A stretch of DNA of 64,000 nucleotides. Origin: Dyella humicola (GTDB taxonomy: Bacteria; Pseudomonadota; Gammaproteobacteria; Xanthomonadales; Rhodanobacteraceae). The notes under the pieces are model-generated. The model had not been told where the DNA came from and did no database searches. It was given only the letters and a program-made list of their open reading frames with translations. The translations under genes and the position numbers were made by a program. The first letter of the stretch is position 1. Each line of letters begins with the position of its first letter. The stretch lies in assembly GCF_026283945.1 (NCBI RefSeq), contig NZ_JAPDPC010000001.1:2976001-3040000 (forward strand), read 5' to 3'. Below are positions 1 through 8,168 of this stretch, piece by piece.

Positions 1-34
1 AATTCCGATATACTAGCGCGCTCCGGTGCATTTC

Positions 35-110
35 GCTCCCTTCGTCTAGTGGCCTAGGACACCGCCCTCTCAAGGCGGGAACACGAGTTCGAACCTCGTA
101 GGGAGCGCCA
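35..110 (+). tRNA. tRNA-Glu (anticodon CTC)
   Basis: The cloverleaf can be read directly. The acceptor arm GCTCCCT at 35-41 pairs with AGGGAGC at 100-106, followed by discriminator G and an encoded CCA at 108-110. The anticodon stem CCGCC/GGCGG encloses the 7-base loop CTCTCAA, giving anticodon CTC for the GAG codon. The T-loop core GTTCGAA is present. Length is 76 nt with no variable-arm extension, as expected for Glu. Confidence 0.95.
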
Positions 111-158
111 CTTCCGGCCTGGCACGGGCCCCGGCTTCCAGAACAGGCGCGCGACAGC

Positions 159-482
159 ATGACCTTTGTCGTCACCGATAACTGCATCAAGTGCAAATAC
201 ACCGATTGCGTCGAGGTTTGCCCTGTCGACGCATTCCACGAGGGTCCCAACTTCCTCGTGATCAATCCGGACGAGTGCATCGACTGCACCCTATGTGAGC
301 CGGAATGCCCGATCAATGCCATTTACCCCGAGGACGACGTGCCTGCCGGGCAGGAATCCTTCGTGGCGCTGAACGCGGATCTGGCCAAGAGCTGGCCGGT
401 GATCACCGAGCGCAAGGATGGCCTGGCGGACGCCAAGGACTGGGAAAACAAACCCGGCAAACTCGACCTGCTCGAGCGCTGA
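159..482 (+). CDS. fdxA: 7Fe ferredoxin FdxA
   Basis: Small cytoplasmic electron carrier of 107 residues, the usual length for the seven-iron ferredoxins of proteobacteria. The N-terminal half carries Cys9, Cys12, Cys17, Cys21, Cys40, Cys43, Cys46 and Cys50. They are arranged as two overlapping Cys clusters that bind one 3Fe-4S and one 4Fe-4S centre, each ending in Cys-Pro. The C-terminal 50 residues are the family's Cys-free extension. It follows tRNA-Glu by about 50 bases and is closed by a strong hairpin at 535-560. The redox partner cannot be told from the sequence. Confidence 0.93.
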   Translation: MTFVVTDNCIKCKYTDCVEVCPVDAFHEGPNFLVINPDECIDCTLCEPECPINAIYPEDDVPAGQESFVALNADLAKSWPVITERKDGLADAKDWENKPGKLDLLER

Positions 483-534
483 AAGTCCCGCCCCGGTTCT
501 GGGCAGCTGCGCAAAAACCGCTAGCCAGATAGAA

Positions 535-560
535 AAAACGCCGCCCAAGGGCGGCGTTTT
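535..560. terminator. bidirectional intrinsic terminator
   Basis: A perfect 12-bp stem, AAAACGCCGCCC with GGGCGGCGTTTT, closes on a 2-base AA spacer. It has A-rich and T-rich flanks on both sides. It lies between the converging ends of fdxA (+) and the BamC-like lipoprotein gene (-) and can serve both. Confidence 0.85.
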
Positions 561-580
561 CTTTGCTGCGCGTGCGCTAC

Positions 581-1174
581 TCAGGTGCCGCCAAGGCGCG
601 ACTTGAGCGTATCGATCACCTTGGCCACCGCCGCAGCGTCGCCCTGGGCACGGACCTCGCTAGCCTTTTCGCCGCTGCCGCCGATGGTCAGCTGCACCTG
701 ATGCGGGGCAGCGCCCGGCGCGTCGGCCGTCTGCTTCGACTTGCCATTGAACATGCTGCTGAAGAAACCCTTCTTGGCCGTCGGCTCATCCGAGGCCACC
801 ACGCTCAAGGTGTAGGTATGCGCCGCATCGTCGTGAGCAACCACTTCGCCGATGTCGCCCTTCTCCAGCGCCTGGCCCACGCGACCGTAGGTGCTATCGA
901 CATTGTCGTTCAGCACGAAGCCGTCGGCGATCGTGCCGCCGCTCTTGCCAATTCGGGCAGTCGCGCCATTGGAGGTCGGGTTGTTGGCGCCCGGCTCAGG
1001 AATGACCAACGCGGCACTCGTGGACGGCGTATCCAGGCCCGGCGGGATTTCCAGCGGCGACTCCTGCTTGGCCGCTTCCCAGGCCTTGTGCGAACGGAAC
1101 ATGCCACAGCCGGAGAGCAGCAAGGCGGAAACGGCCAAAACCGGCAAGGCCACGACAAGCGGGGTTTTCTTCAT
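581..1174 (-). CDS. BamC-like (NlpB) outer-membrane lipoprotein
   Basis: Lipoprotein of 197 residues with a signal peptide and the lipobox LLLSGC near residue 22, so it should be acylated and sent to the outer membrane. The stretch after the Cys holds a proline-rich segment (PLEIPPGLDTPST) resembling the unstructured N-terminus of BamC, the accessory subunit of the beta-barrel assembly machine. It is shorter than E. coli BamC and probably has one folded domain. It lies 38 bases downstream of dapA on the same strand, the same dapA-bamC order as in E. coli. That synteny supports the call more than the weak sequence similarity does. Confidence 0.7.
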   Translation of the reverse strand: MKKTPLVVALPVLAVSALLLSGCGMFRSHKAWEAAKQESPLEIPPGLDTPSTSAALVIPEPGANNPTSNGATARIGKSGGTIADGFVLNDNVDSTYGRVGQALEKGDIGEVVAHDDAAHTYTLSVVASDEPTAKKGFFSSMFNGKSKQTADAPGAAPHQVQLTIGGSGEKASEVRAQGDAAAVAKVIDTLKSRLGGT

Positions 1175-1212
1175 GTAAGCAAATTCCGTAGGAGTATCAG
1201 TTGGCCAAAACG

Positions 1213-2106
1213 TCAGGCCGCATTCGCCAAGGATGCCAGACCCGCCAGCGCTTCGCGTAGTCGCGCGCGGTCAGGACCGTCTTCCAGTTCAACCAAGGGC
1301 AGACGTGGCGACGCCATACCCAGCCCCAGCGAGGGCAACCCAGCCTTCACCGCAATCGGGTTCGGCGCGCAATTGAGCGCCTCCACCAGCGGTGCCAGCA
1401 CTGCATCACAGCGCTGGGCCTCAAGCCGGTCGCCCGCCGTGGCCGCGTCGCACAACATACGAAACGCGCGAGGCACCAGATTGGCTACCACCGAGATAGT
1501 ACCAGCCGCCCCGGCCAACATGGCCTTGGCGGCCGTGCCGTCGTCACCGGACAGATAGACGAAATCCGGCCGCGCAAGTTCCGCACAGGCACGAATGCGC
1601 TCATCGGTGCTGACCGCTTCCTTGATCCCGACGATCGACGGATGCTCACGCAATACCGCCACGGTTTCCGGCAACAAGTCGCAGGCCGTGCGGGTGGGTA
1701 CGTTGTACAGCAGCACCGGCAGGCCGCCCTGCTCCGCCACTTCCACATAGTGCCGACGCAGACCTTCCTGGGTCGGTCGCACATAGTAAGGCGCCACCAC
1801 CAGCGCAGCATCGGCGCCCAGTGCCTTGGCTCGGCGGGTCAGCGTCACCGTCTTGGCCGTGCCCGCCTCGCCAGTACCTGCGATCACCACCATACGGCCC
1901 GCTACGCGCTCGACCGTGAAGGCAAGCAGACGCTCATATTCGTCGTGCTCAAGCATATGTGCCTCGCCCGTGGACCCGGCGACCACCACCCCTTCCGTGC
2001 CGCCCTCGATCTGGTAATCGAGCAGCCGCCCGAATGCCGCCAGATCGAGTGCCCCGTCCGCCGCGAACGGCGTGACCAGCGCACAGATGCTTCCGCGAAT
2101 GTCCAA
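1213..2106 (-). CDS. dapA: 4-hydroxy-tetrahydrodipicolinate synthase
   Basis: Condenses pyruvate with aspartate semialdehyde, the first committed step of lysine and diaminopimelate synthesis, in the cytoplasm. The 297-residue length is normal. The family motifs are visible: GSTGEA near residue 44 (usually GTTGE), the LLYNVPTRT segment with the proton-relay Tyr, and VGIKEA with the Schiff-base Lys. It is first of a likely two-gene unit with the BamC-like lipoprotein gene. This links cell-wall precursor supply with outer-membrane assembly, as in enterobacteria. Confidence 0.95.
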   Translation of the reverse strand: MDIRGSICALVTPFAADGALDLAAFGRLLDYQIEGGTEGVVVAGSTGEAHMLEHDEYERLLAFTVERVAGRMVVIAGTGEAGTAKTVTLTRRAKALGADAALVVAPYYVRPTQEGLRRHYVEVAEQGGLPVLLYNVPTRTACDLLPETVAVLREHPSIVGIKEAVSTDERIRACAELARPDFVYLSGDDGTAAKAMLAGAAGTISVVANLVPRAFRMLCDAATAGDRLEAQRCDAVLAPLVEALNCAPNPIAVKAGLPSLGLGMASPRLPLVELEDGPDRARLREALAGLASLANAA

Positions 2107-2408
2107 AACCCGCTCCGGCTGAAAACCAAGCCCAGCATGTTACCGGAAATCCTTCTCCGGCCAATACAGGGCCTTAGAGCCAAATCCCTGAGCCTGGCGG
2201 TGCCGTCCGCCCCCCGCGCTGGCGTCAGCCACGGCGGTCGATGGTCTATGGCGCAGCCCCGTGCAACGGACGGACGCCATGCCCGCTCACGGCGGCCCCT
2301 CAAAGCCATGCGACACGGCCTTACTTGCGGCCTTCCAGTGGCGGCAAGTAAGCTCGGCCAGTCAACCGCCACCCCGCGGCGTACGGGGGTTGCCACAGGT
2401 GGATTTCC
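2107..2408. other. intergenic region between divergent dapA and gcvR-like genes
   Basis: About 300 bases with no credible coding frame. It must hold the dapA promoter (-) and the promoter of the gcvR-like gene (+), but no clear -35/-10 pair stands out. An inverted repeat, CTTACTTGC at 2320-2328 with GCAAGTAAG at 2344-2352, lies 57-89 bases before the gcvR-like start. It could be an operator or a leader hairpin. Confidence 0.5.
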
Positions 2409-2966
2409 TTGAATCGTTCCTCCGCGCGAACCGGCACTGACAATCAGCTGCTGATCCAGACGCTGACCCCAGCCCCACGAACCCCTTTGTTGACGCTGGC
2501 CCGGCGTATTGCAGAGGCCGGCTGCAACCTGGCTGACGCACGGGTATCGACCCTAGGCTCGGATACCTCGTTGACCCTGCTTGCCACGGGCGCCTGGGAC
2601 GCGGTGGCCAAGCTGGAGTCGTCACTGACCAAGTTGGCGCGTGAAGAGGACCTGCGGCTGGTCCACTACCGCACGGGACCACGGGAACATCACTCGCACT
2701 TGCTGCCTTATCTGATCGAGGTGATCTCGGCCGACCGACCGGGCATCCTGGTGAAGATCATCGATTTTTTCGATCGCCGCGACATCGTCATCGAGCAGCT
2801 CAGCTCGCTGCGTTACCAGGCCATGCAGACCGGTGCGGAAATGTTCCAGGCTCAGATCACGATCGGCATTCCGGCACAGACTCATATCGCAGCGCTGCGC
2901 GATGATTTCCTTGAGTTCTGCGATGGCCTGAATCTAGACGCCATCATGGACCCGGTGAAGTTCTGA
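2409..2966 (+). CDS. GcvR-like ACT-domain regulator
   Basis: Protein of 185 residues with two ACT-type domains and no DNA-binding domain, like GcvR, which controls glycine cleavage genes by binding GcvA. The second domain contains the ACT core YLIEVISADRPGILVKI around residues 97-113. The first ACT copy (about residues 13-80) is more degenerate. No ATG lies near the N-terminus. The start is a TTG at 2409 preceded by AGGTGG at suitable spacing. GcvA and glycine-cleavage genes are not in the window, so the target is unknown. bcp follows 275 bases downstream on the same strand. Confidence 0.75.
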   Translation: MNRSSARTGTDNQLLIQTLTPAPRTPLLTLARRIAEAGCNLADARVSTLGSDTSLTLLATGAWDAVAKLESSLTKLAREEDLRLVHYRTGPREHHSHLLPYLIEVISADRPGILVKIIDFFDRRDIVIEQLSSLRYQAMQTGAEMFQAQITIGIPAQTHIAALRDDFLEFCDGLNLDAIMDPVKF

Positions 2967-3241
2967 GGCCCGCGGGATGCACGCAACGGCGGTATTTTTA
3001 AGGCTGCCGCCGGATTGCTGAGAATGCCGCTCGAAGCGTCGCCTTGCAAGGGCTGTTATCCGTCGCTGCACGCGCTAGTCTCTGTCTCCAGGCAGCACCG
3101 GAGCACACGCATGCAGCAGGCGGGTCGAGCAACACCGATCGCAAGGCACACAGCCCCTGCCTGTGCGACAGCCTCCACCGCCCTGCACTTCCCTCTCGCC
3201 AACGATCAGTCGAAGCCATCCGCGGCTTCGCCGGAGAACCC

Positions 3242-3703
3242 ATGCCCGAAGTCGGCAAAAAAGTCCCCAAGCTCAAAGGCCCCACCGGCGACGGCGGCGA
3301 GCTGAAACTCGACAGCCTCAAAGGACAGTGGGTGGTGGTGTATTTCTACCCAAAGGACAGCACCCCGGGCTGCACCAACGAGGCAAAGGACTTCCGCGAT
3401 CTCTATCCGGCCTTCCAGAAGCGTCGCGCAGAAATCATCGGGGTCTCGCGCGATTCAGTGAAATCCCACGCCAACTTCGCCGCCAAGCAGGAGCTGCCGT
3501 TTCCGCTCGTTTCCGACCCGGACGAAACCTGGTGCCAGGCCTTCGACGTGATCCACGAGAAGGTGCTGTACGGAAAACGTCACATGGGTGTCGTACGAAG
3601 TACGTTCCTGATCGATCCCGAGGGCAAGCTGGTGCAGGCATGGCGCAGCGTGAAAGTTCCGGGCCACGCCCAAGCCGTGCTCGACGCCATCCCCGCCAAG
3701 TGA
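3242..3703 (+). CDS. bcp: thioredoxin-dependent peroxiredoxin (BCP/PrxQ family)
   Basis: Thiol peroxidase of 153 residues that reduces hydrogen and organic peroxides. The peroxidatic Cys44 sits in the family motif STPGCT after FYPKD. The downstream STFLIDPEG segment is the usual PrxQ core. I chose the ATG at 3242 because homology begins there; the longer frame upstream has no family resemblance. The resolving Cys five residues after the peroxidatic one in E. coli BCP is Lys49 here. The only other Cys is Cys98, in the ETWCQAF segment. The enzyme may therefore be 1-Cys, or resolve in an unusual way. Confidence 0.92.
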   Translation: MPEVGKKVPKLKGPTGDGGELKLDSLKGQWVVVYFYPKDSTPGCTNEAKDFRDLYPAFQKRRAEIIGVSRDSVKSHANFAAKQELPFPLVSDPDETWCQAFDVIHEKVLYGKRHMGVVRSTFLIDPEGKLVQAWRSVKVPGHAQAVLDAIPAK

Positions 3704-3854
3704 CCTTCCCCCGCCCTTTCCGCCGCGCCACCGACCGTCCTCCCGGATGGACGGCTGGCGTGGTTTATGGCACCCCGGCCGCCGAGGCCGGCTCCCCGCG
3801 GTATACCGCATGCCGCGGTTCATTCACCTCGCACTCTGAAGAGGTTCCTTCCGT

Positions 3855-5234
3855 ATGACCGGAAGCAAGCGCATCTACGCTCTCGACACCAATGTGTTGC
3901 TGCACGATCCGACCTCGCTGTTCCGCTTCGAAGAGCACGACGTCTTTATCCCCATGACGGTGTTGGAGGAACTGGACGAAAAGAAAAAGGGAGCTTCGGA
4001 AGTCTCCCGCAATGGTCGCCAGGTCAGCCGCTTTCTCAATGAACTGATCGAACGCGGCAATGGCCATGGCATCAGCAACGGCCTGGAACTGACCAATCCG
4101 CAAGGCATCAATCTCAAGCGCGGCACCGCGGTGGGCCGCCTGTATTTCCAACAGCGCACCACCAACGGCCACGGCAAGGCGGACAACCAGATTCTGTCGG
4201 CCGTGATCGAGCTGCGCGACCAGAACCCCGATCGCGCCGTGGTACTGGTCACCAAGGACATCAATCTCCGCATCAAGGCCAAGATCTACGGCATCCACGC
4301 GGAAGACTACGAAAATGATCGCGCGCTGGACGATTTCGCGCTGCTCTTTACCGGCTCAACTGAACTCACCGAGGATTTCTGGGATCGCCACCCGGAAGTG
4401 CAGTCGTGGAACGAACGCGGGCGCACTTACTACAAGCTGGATCGGCGCAAGGAAGAGGATTGGTATCCGAACCAGTGCCTGTTCCTGCCCGGCGAAAACA
4501 GTGTGGAAATGCGCGTTCTGCATGTCGACGATGCCAAGGCGACCCTGGTGCTGCTCGATGACCATAGCCATGCCAATCACAGCGTTTGGGGCATCGCCGC
4601 GCGCAATCGCGAACAGAATTTTGCACTGAATGTGCTGATGGATCCGGATGTGGATTTCGTCACCCTGCTCGGCACGGCCGGCACCGGCAAGACCCTGCTG
4701 GCGCTCGCTGCGGGCCTGGCGCAAGTGATGGACCAGCAGCGCTACCGAGAAATCATCATGACGCGCGCCACGGTTTCCGTAGGCGAGGACATCGGCTTCC
4801 TGCCCGGCACCGAGGAAGAAAAGATGACGCCGTGGATGGGCGCCCTCACCGACAATCTGGAAGTGCTCACCAACCCCCAGGAGGGTGGCAGCTGGGGACG
4901 TCAGGCCACCAACGACCTGCTTGCCTCGCGCATCAAGATCCGCTCGATGAACTTCATGCGCGGGCGCACCTTTCTGAGCCGCTATCTGATCATCGACGAG
5001 GCGCAGAACCTCACGCCCAAGCAGATGAAAACGCTGATCACGCGCGCCGGCCCCGGCACCAAGATCATCTGTCTGGGCAACGTGGAGCAGATCGACACGC
5101 CCTACCTGACCGAAACCACCTCCGGCCTCACCTACGCGGTGGACCGCTTCAAGCACTGGGATCACTCGGCGCATATCACGTTGCGCCGCGGCGAGCGCTC
5201 GCGTCTGGCGGACTTCGCGTCGGAGGCGTTATAA
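3855..5234 (+). CDS. phoH: PIN-domain plus PhoH-type ATPase
   Basis: A 459-residue fusion of an N-terminal PIN nuclease-like domain and a C-terminal PhoH ATPase domain, the PhoH2 architecture thought to act as an RNA helicase/nuclease. The PIN domain begins YALDTNVLLHDP with the acidic Asp near residue 9 and a second acidic cluster LEELDEKKKG. The PhoH domain has Walker A GTAGTGKT near residue 275 and Walker B YLIIDEAQ near residue 377. The gene starts 151 bases after bcp and ends 9 bases before thiD, so the two are probably cotranscribed. The physiological substrate is not established for the family. Confidence 0.92.
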   Translation: MTGSKRIYALDTNVLLHDPTSLFRFEEHDVFIPMTVLEELDEKKKGASEVSRNGRQVSRFLNELIERGNGHGISNGLELTNPQGINLKRGTAVGRLYFQQRTTNGHGKADNQILSAVIELRDQNPDRAVVLVTKDINLRIKAKIYGIHAEDYENDRALDDFALLFTGSTELTEDFWDRHPEVQSWNERGRTYYKLDRRKEEDWYPNQCLFLPGENSVEMRVLHVDDAKATLVLLDDHSHANHSVWGIAARNREQNFALNVLMDPDVDFVTLLGTAGTGKTLLALAAGLAQVMDQQRYREIIMTRATVSVGEDIGFLPGTEEEKMTPWMGALTDNLEVLTNPQEGGSWGRQATNDLLASRIKIRSMNFMRGRTFLSRYLIIDEAQNLTPKQMKTLITRAGPGTKIICLGNVEQIDTPYLTETTSGLTYAVDRFKHWDHSAHITLRRGERSRLADFASEAL

Positions 5235-5243
5235 GCTCTGCCG

Positions 5244-6029
5244 ATGCCACGTAGCGCACCACCCATCGCCCTCACCATCGCCGGATCCGACTCCGGCGGT
5301 GGTGCGGGCATCCAGGCCGATCTGAAAACCTTCCACGCTCGCGGCGTGCACGGGCTGTCGGTCATCGCGGCGATCACCTCGCAGAACACGCGTGGCGTTA
5401 CGGCGGTACATACCGTGCCGCTCAAACATATCCGCAGCCAGATCGCCGTTGTGTTCGAGGATTTTCCGATCGGCGCCGTGAAAACGGGCATGCTGGGCAG
5501 TGCCGCGGTCACTCGCCTCGTGGCTAAAGAAATGACGGTGCGCAAACCGGCATGGCTGGTGGTCGATCCGGTGATGATCGCGACCAGCGGCGCACGCCTG
5601 CTGGATGCGGACGCCGTGCAAGCCATGGTCGAAGAGCTCATTCCGCTTGCCGACGTTCTTACCCCCAACCTGCCCGAAGCCGAGGCCTTGCTTGGCCGCA
5701 AGCTACGTACGCCCCAGGACTACGACTACGCTGGCGAAGCCCTGTTAGGCCTCGGAGCCCGCACCGTCCTGCTGAAGGGTGGTCATTCCGACGAGCGCGA
5801 CGTGGTGGACCGCTACTACGACGACCGCGGCGTGATGGAGCTTCGCCATCCGCGCATGCCCATCGAAGGCCATGGTACCGGCTGTACGCTGGCTTCCGCG
5901 ATTGCCGCTGAACTCGCCAAGGGACATGGTCCACGCTCCGCCGTGCGCCGCGCCGTGGCTTATGTCCACCGAGCGCTGGAGCGCAGCTACCGGCCCGGTG
6001 GCGGCAACGCTCATGTTCTGAAACACTGA
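5244..6029 (+). CDS. thiD: hydroxymethylpyrimidine/phosphomethylpyrimidine kinase
   Basis: Phosphorylates HMP and HMP-phosphate to HMP-diphosphate for thiamine synthesis; ribokinase-fold enzyme of 261 residues. The N-terminal substrate motif GSDSGGGAGIQADLKTF begins near residue 13. The C-terminal anion-hole signature GHGTGCTLASA is near residue 210. Other thi genes are absent nearby, and position 9 bases after phoH suggests transcription from the phoH promoter. No TPP riboswitch is visible upstream. Confidence 0.94.
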   Translation: MPRSAPPIALTIAGSDSGGGAGIQADLKTFHARGVHGLSVIAAITSQNTRGVTAVHTVPLKHIRSQIAVVFEDFPIGAVKTGMLGSAAVTRLVAKEMTVRKPAWLVVDPVMIATSGARLLDADAVQAMVEELIPLADVLTPNLPEAEALLGRKLRTPQDYDYAGEALLGLGARTVLLKGGHSDERDVVDRYYDDRGVMELRHPRMPIEGHGTGCTLASAIAAELAKGHGPRSAVRRAVAYVHRALERSYRPGGGNAHVLKH

Positions 6030-6072
6030 CGACCGGCGCATCACGCTGCACCCTTCGAGGAAGTATTTCAGA

Positions 6073-7155
6073 GTGACACTCCGGGCCTTTATTTATCGCC
6101 ACCGCATCATTGGCAAGCGTGTCATCTCGTGGGCATCGCGGACGCTTCCTGCACCTGCCGCACGCCGTCTCAAGGCACTTGCCGAACGGGTGGCCTTTAC
6201 CTTGACCCCCCAATACCAGGGCGACACGCTACCGGCCATCTTCCACTACTGGTCAGCGCGATATCTCGGGCCCGTGGCCGCTCGACTGGGCATTAATTCG
6301 CCCGAGGCCTTCTATTTTGGGCAAATCCTCAAGGCGGCACGATCCGGCGCGCATCCCGTGCGCGTGCTGAGCCTCGGCACGGGAGCGGCGAGCATGGAGA
6401 TCGACCTCGCCGAGCAGTTGCGTGACGCGTCCGTGCAAGTCGAGATGACTTGTGTGGACTTCAATCCGGCACTGATGCGCAGCGCCAATGAATCAGCGCG
6501 TGCGCGTGGACTTGGCCAATCGATCCGTTTCGAGACGTTCGACTGTAACGTCCCTTTCGAGTATCACGCACAAGACATCATCATCGTTAACCAGTTCTTT
6601 CATCACGTGACGGAATTGGAGACGTTCTGCCGATCACTTCGCGCCTCGCTTGCCGACGATGGCATTTTGCTTAGCTCCGACATCATTGGCCGCAATGGCC
6701 ACCAGCTGTGGCCGGACGTCGAGACGGAAATACAGGATGTCTGGCCCACGCTGACGCCCGAGCAACAGTTTGATCGGCACTTCGACAACCGCCTGGACCG
6801 CTATCGACCCATCGACCACGCCGCCTACTCGAACGAAGGAGTGCGGGCCCAGGACGTGGTGCCTTGTCTGCTGGGGGAGTTCGACTTTGAACTGTTTTTC
6901 ACGTTCGGTGGAGCGATCATGCCGTTCATCGAGCGCCGTATCGGCTTCAATTTCTCGCCCGAGGTCGAACAGGATCGTGCCGTGATCGACCGGGTGCAGG
7001 CCATCGACGCCGAAGCCATTGCGGAAGGCCGCTATCCCACGGCGAATATGATCGCGGCCCTTCGCCACAAAGGCCGAGCCCCACAACCCAACTATTCACC
7101 GCTCAGCCCCCAGCGGCATGTCGAGCTGACCCGGGAACAACAGGCCAAGCTTTGA
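6073..7155 (+). CDS. class I SAM-dependent methyltransferase of unknown substrate
   Basis: Protein of 360 residues with a Rossmann-type methyltransferase domain. The SAM-binding loop VLSLGTGAASMEIDLA lies near residue 98 and the acidic strand end MTCVDFNP about 30 residues later. The following segment (IIIVNQFFHHV) corresponds to motif II of small-molecule methyltransferases. The start is a GTG at 6073 with GAGGA about 12 bases upstream. The 90-residue N-terminal helical region and 120-residue C-terminal region match no family I can name. It stands alone between thiD and the lpxO-like gene, so context does not show the substrate. Confidence 0.75.
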   Translation: MTLRAFIYRHRIIGKRVISWASRTLPAPAARRLKALAERVAFTLTPQYQGDTLPAIFHYWSARYLGPVAARLGINSPEAFYFGQILKAARSGAHPVRVLSLGTGAASMEIDLAEQLRDASVQVEMTCVDFNPALMRSANESARARGLGQSIRFETFDCNVPFEYHAQDIIIVNQFFHHVTELETFCRSLRASLADDGILLSSDIIGRNGHQLWPDVETEIQDVWPTLTPEQQFDRHFDNRLDRYRPIDHAAYSNEGVRAQDVVPCLLGEFDFELFFTFGGAIMPFIERRIGFNFSPEVEQDRAVIDRVQAIDAEAIAEGRYPTANMIAALRHKGRAPQPNYSPLSPQRHVELTREQQAKL

Positions 7156-7223
7156 TCATGATGGGATGATGGGCGGTCGCACCCCGGCGTAGAATGGCCG
7201 TGCTTCCTTACCGATGCCCCGAC

Positions 7224-8168
7224 ATGATTCTTGCCCCACGCCTAGTTCTGCTGCTCCTGTTGTCGCTGTTTGTACTGTGTGTCCTGCTGGTGCACCTGCG
7301 CGGCCGCAGCCGGCTGCGCTTCGACCGCCAGCTGGTGGATCACTCGGCGGTGTTCGCGCCGTACAACCTGCTGATGTACGCGTTTTCAGCCGTACCGGCG
7401 CGACCGATCCTCGACCGCCGCGGTTTTCCTCAGCTCGATCTGCTGCAGGCCAACTGGCAGACCATTCGCGAAGAGGCCATGCATCTGTTCGACGAGGGCT
7501 ACATCCGCGCCGCCGAAAAGAACAACGACGCCAGCTTCAACAGTTTTTTCAAGCAGGGCTGGAAGCGCTTCTATCTCAAGTGGTACGGCGAACCGCTGGC
7601 CTCCGCCGAAACCCTGTGCCCGAAGACGGTCGCCCTGCTCAATTCGATTCCGAGCGTGAAGGCGGCGATGTTCGCCCTGCTTCCGCCGGGCAGCAAGCTC
7701 AATCCGCATCGCGACCCGTTTGCCGGCTCATTGCGCTATCACCTGGGCCTGATCACACCTAATTCGGAAGACTGCCGCATCTTCGTCGACGGTGAAATGC
7801 ACAGCTGGGGCGACGGCAAGGACGTGGTGTTCGATGAGACTTACGTGCATTGGGCAGAAAACCGCACGGACCAGACTCGCGTGATCCTGTTTGCCGATGT
7901 GGAACGTCCGCTTCGCACGCGCTGGATGAATGCGATCAATCATCGCGTGGGCGCCTTCATGGGCAAGATCACCGCCTCGCCCAACACCGAGTCACCCGAA
8001 GAGAAGACTGGTTTCGTCAACCGCGTATTCGCTCTCAACCAGCGCAGCCGAGAGCGTAACCGCGCATTCAAGCGCAAGCACCCCAAGCTGTTTCGCGCGA
8101 CCAAGTATCTGGGCATGCTAGTGCTGATCTGGTTGATCTTCCTGGCGCCTTGGCCGTTCTTCCGCTGA
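7224..8168 (+). CDS. lpxO: LpxO-like lipid A / aspartyl-asparaginyl beta-hydroxylase
   Basis: Iron- and 2-oxoglutarate-dependent hydroxylase, likely modifying the secondary acyl chain of lipid A at the inner membrane. A hydrophobic segment spans residues 5-25 and another ends the protein, so both termini are membrane-associated. The aspartyl-hydroxylase core shows the iron ligands in LNPHRDPF and the distal His in the DETYVHWAENRT region, followed by the 2-oxoglutarate Arg in DQTRVILFADVERP. I prefer the ATG at 7224, which puts the membrane segment at the N-terminus; an in-frame ATG exists at 7194. The last 51 bases overlap the opposing sterol-desaturase-family gene. Confidence 0.85.
   Translation: MILAPRLVLLLLLSLFVLCVLLVHLRGRSRLRFDRQLVDHSAVFAPYNLLMYAFSAVPARPILDRRGFPQLDLLQANWQTIREEAMHLFDEGYIRAAEKNNDASFNSFFKQGWKRFYLKWYGEPLASAETLCPKTVALLNSIPSVKAAMFALLPPGSKLNPHRDPFAGSLRYHLGLITPNSEDCRIFVDGEMHSWGDGKDVVFDETYVHWAENRTDQTRVILFADVERPLRTRWMNAINHRVGAFMGKITASPNTESPEEKTGFVNRVFALNQRSRERNRAFKRKHPKLFRATKYLGMLVLIWLIFLAPWPFFR

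Noticed and set aside
3044..3241. N-terminal extension of the bcp frame
   Set aside because: No similarity to peroxiredoxins before residue 67 of the long frame; the ATG at 3242 fits the family.
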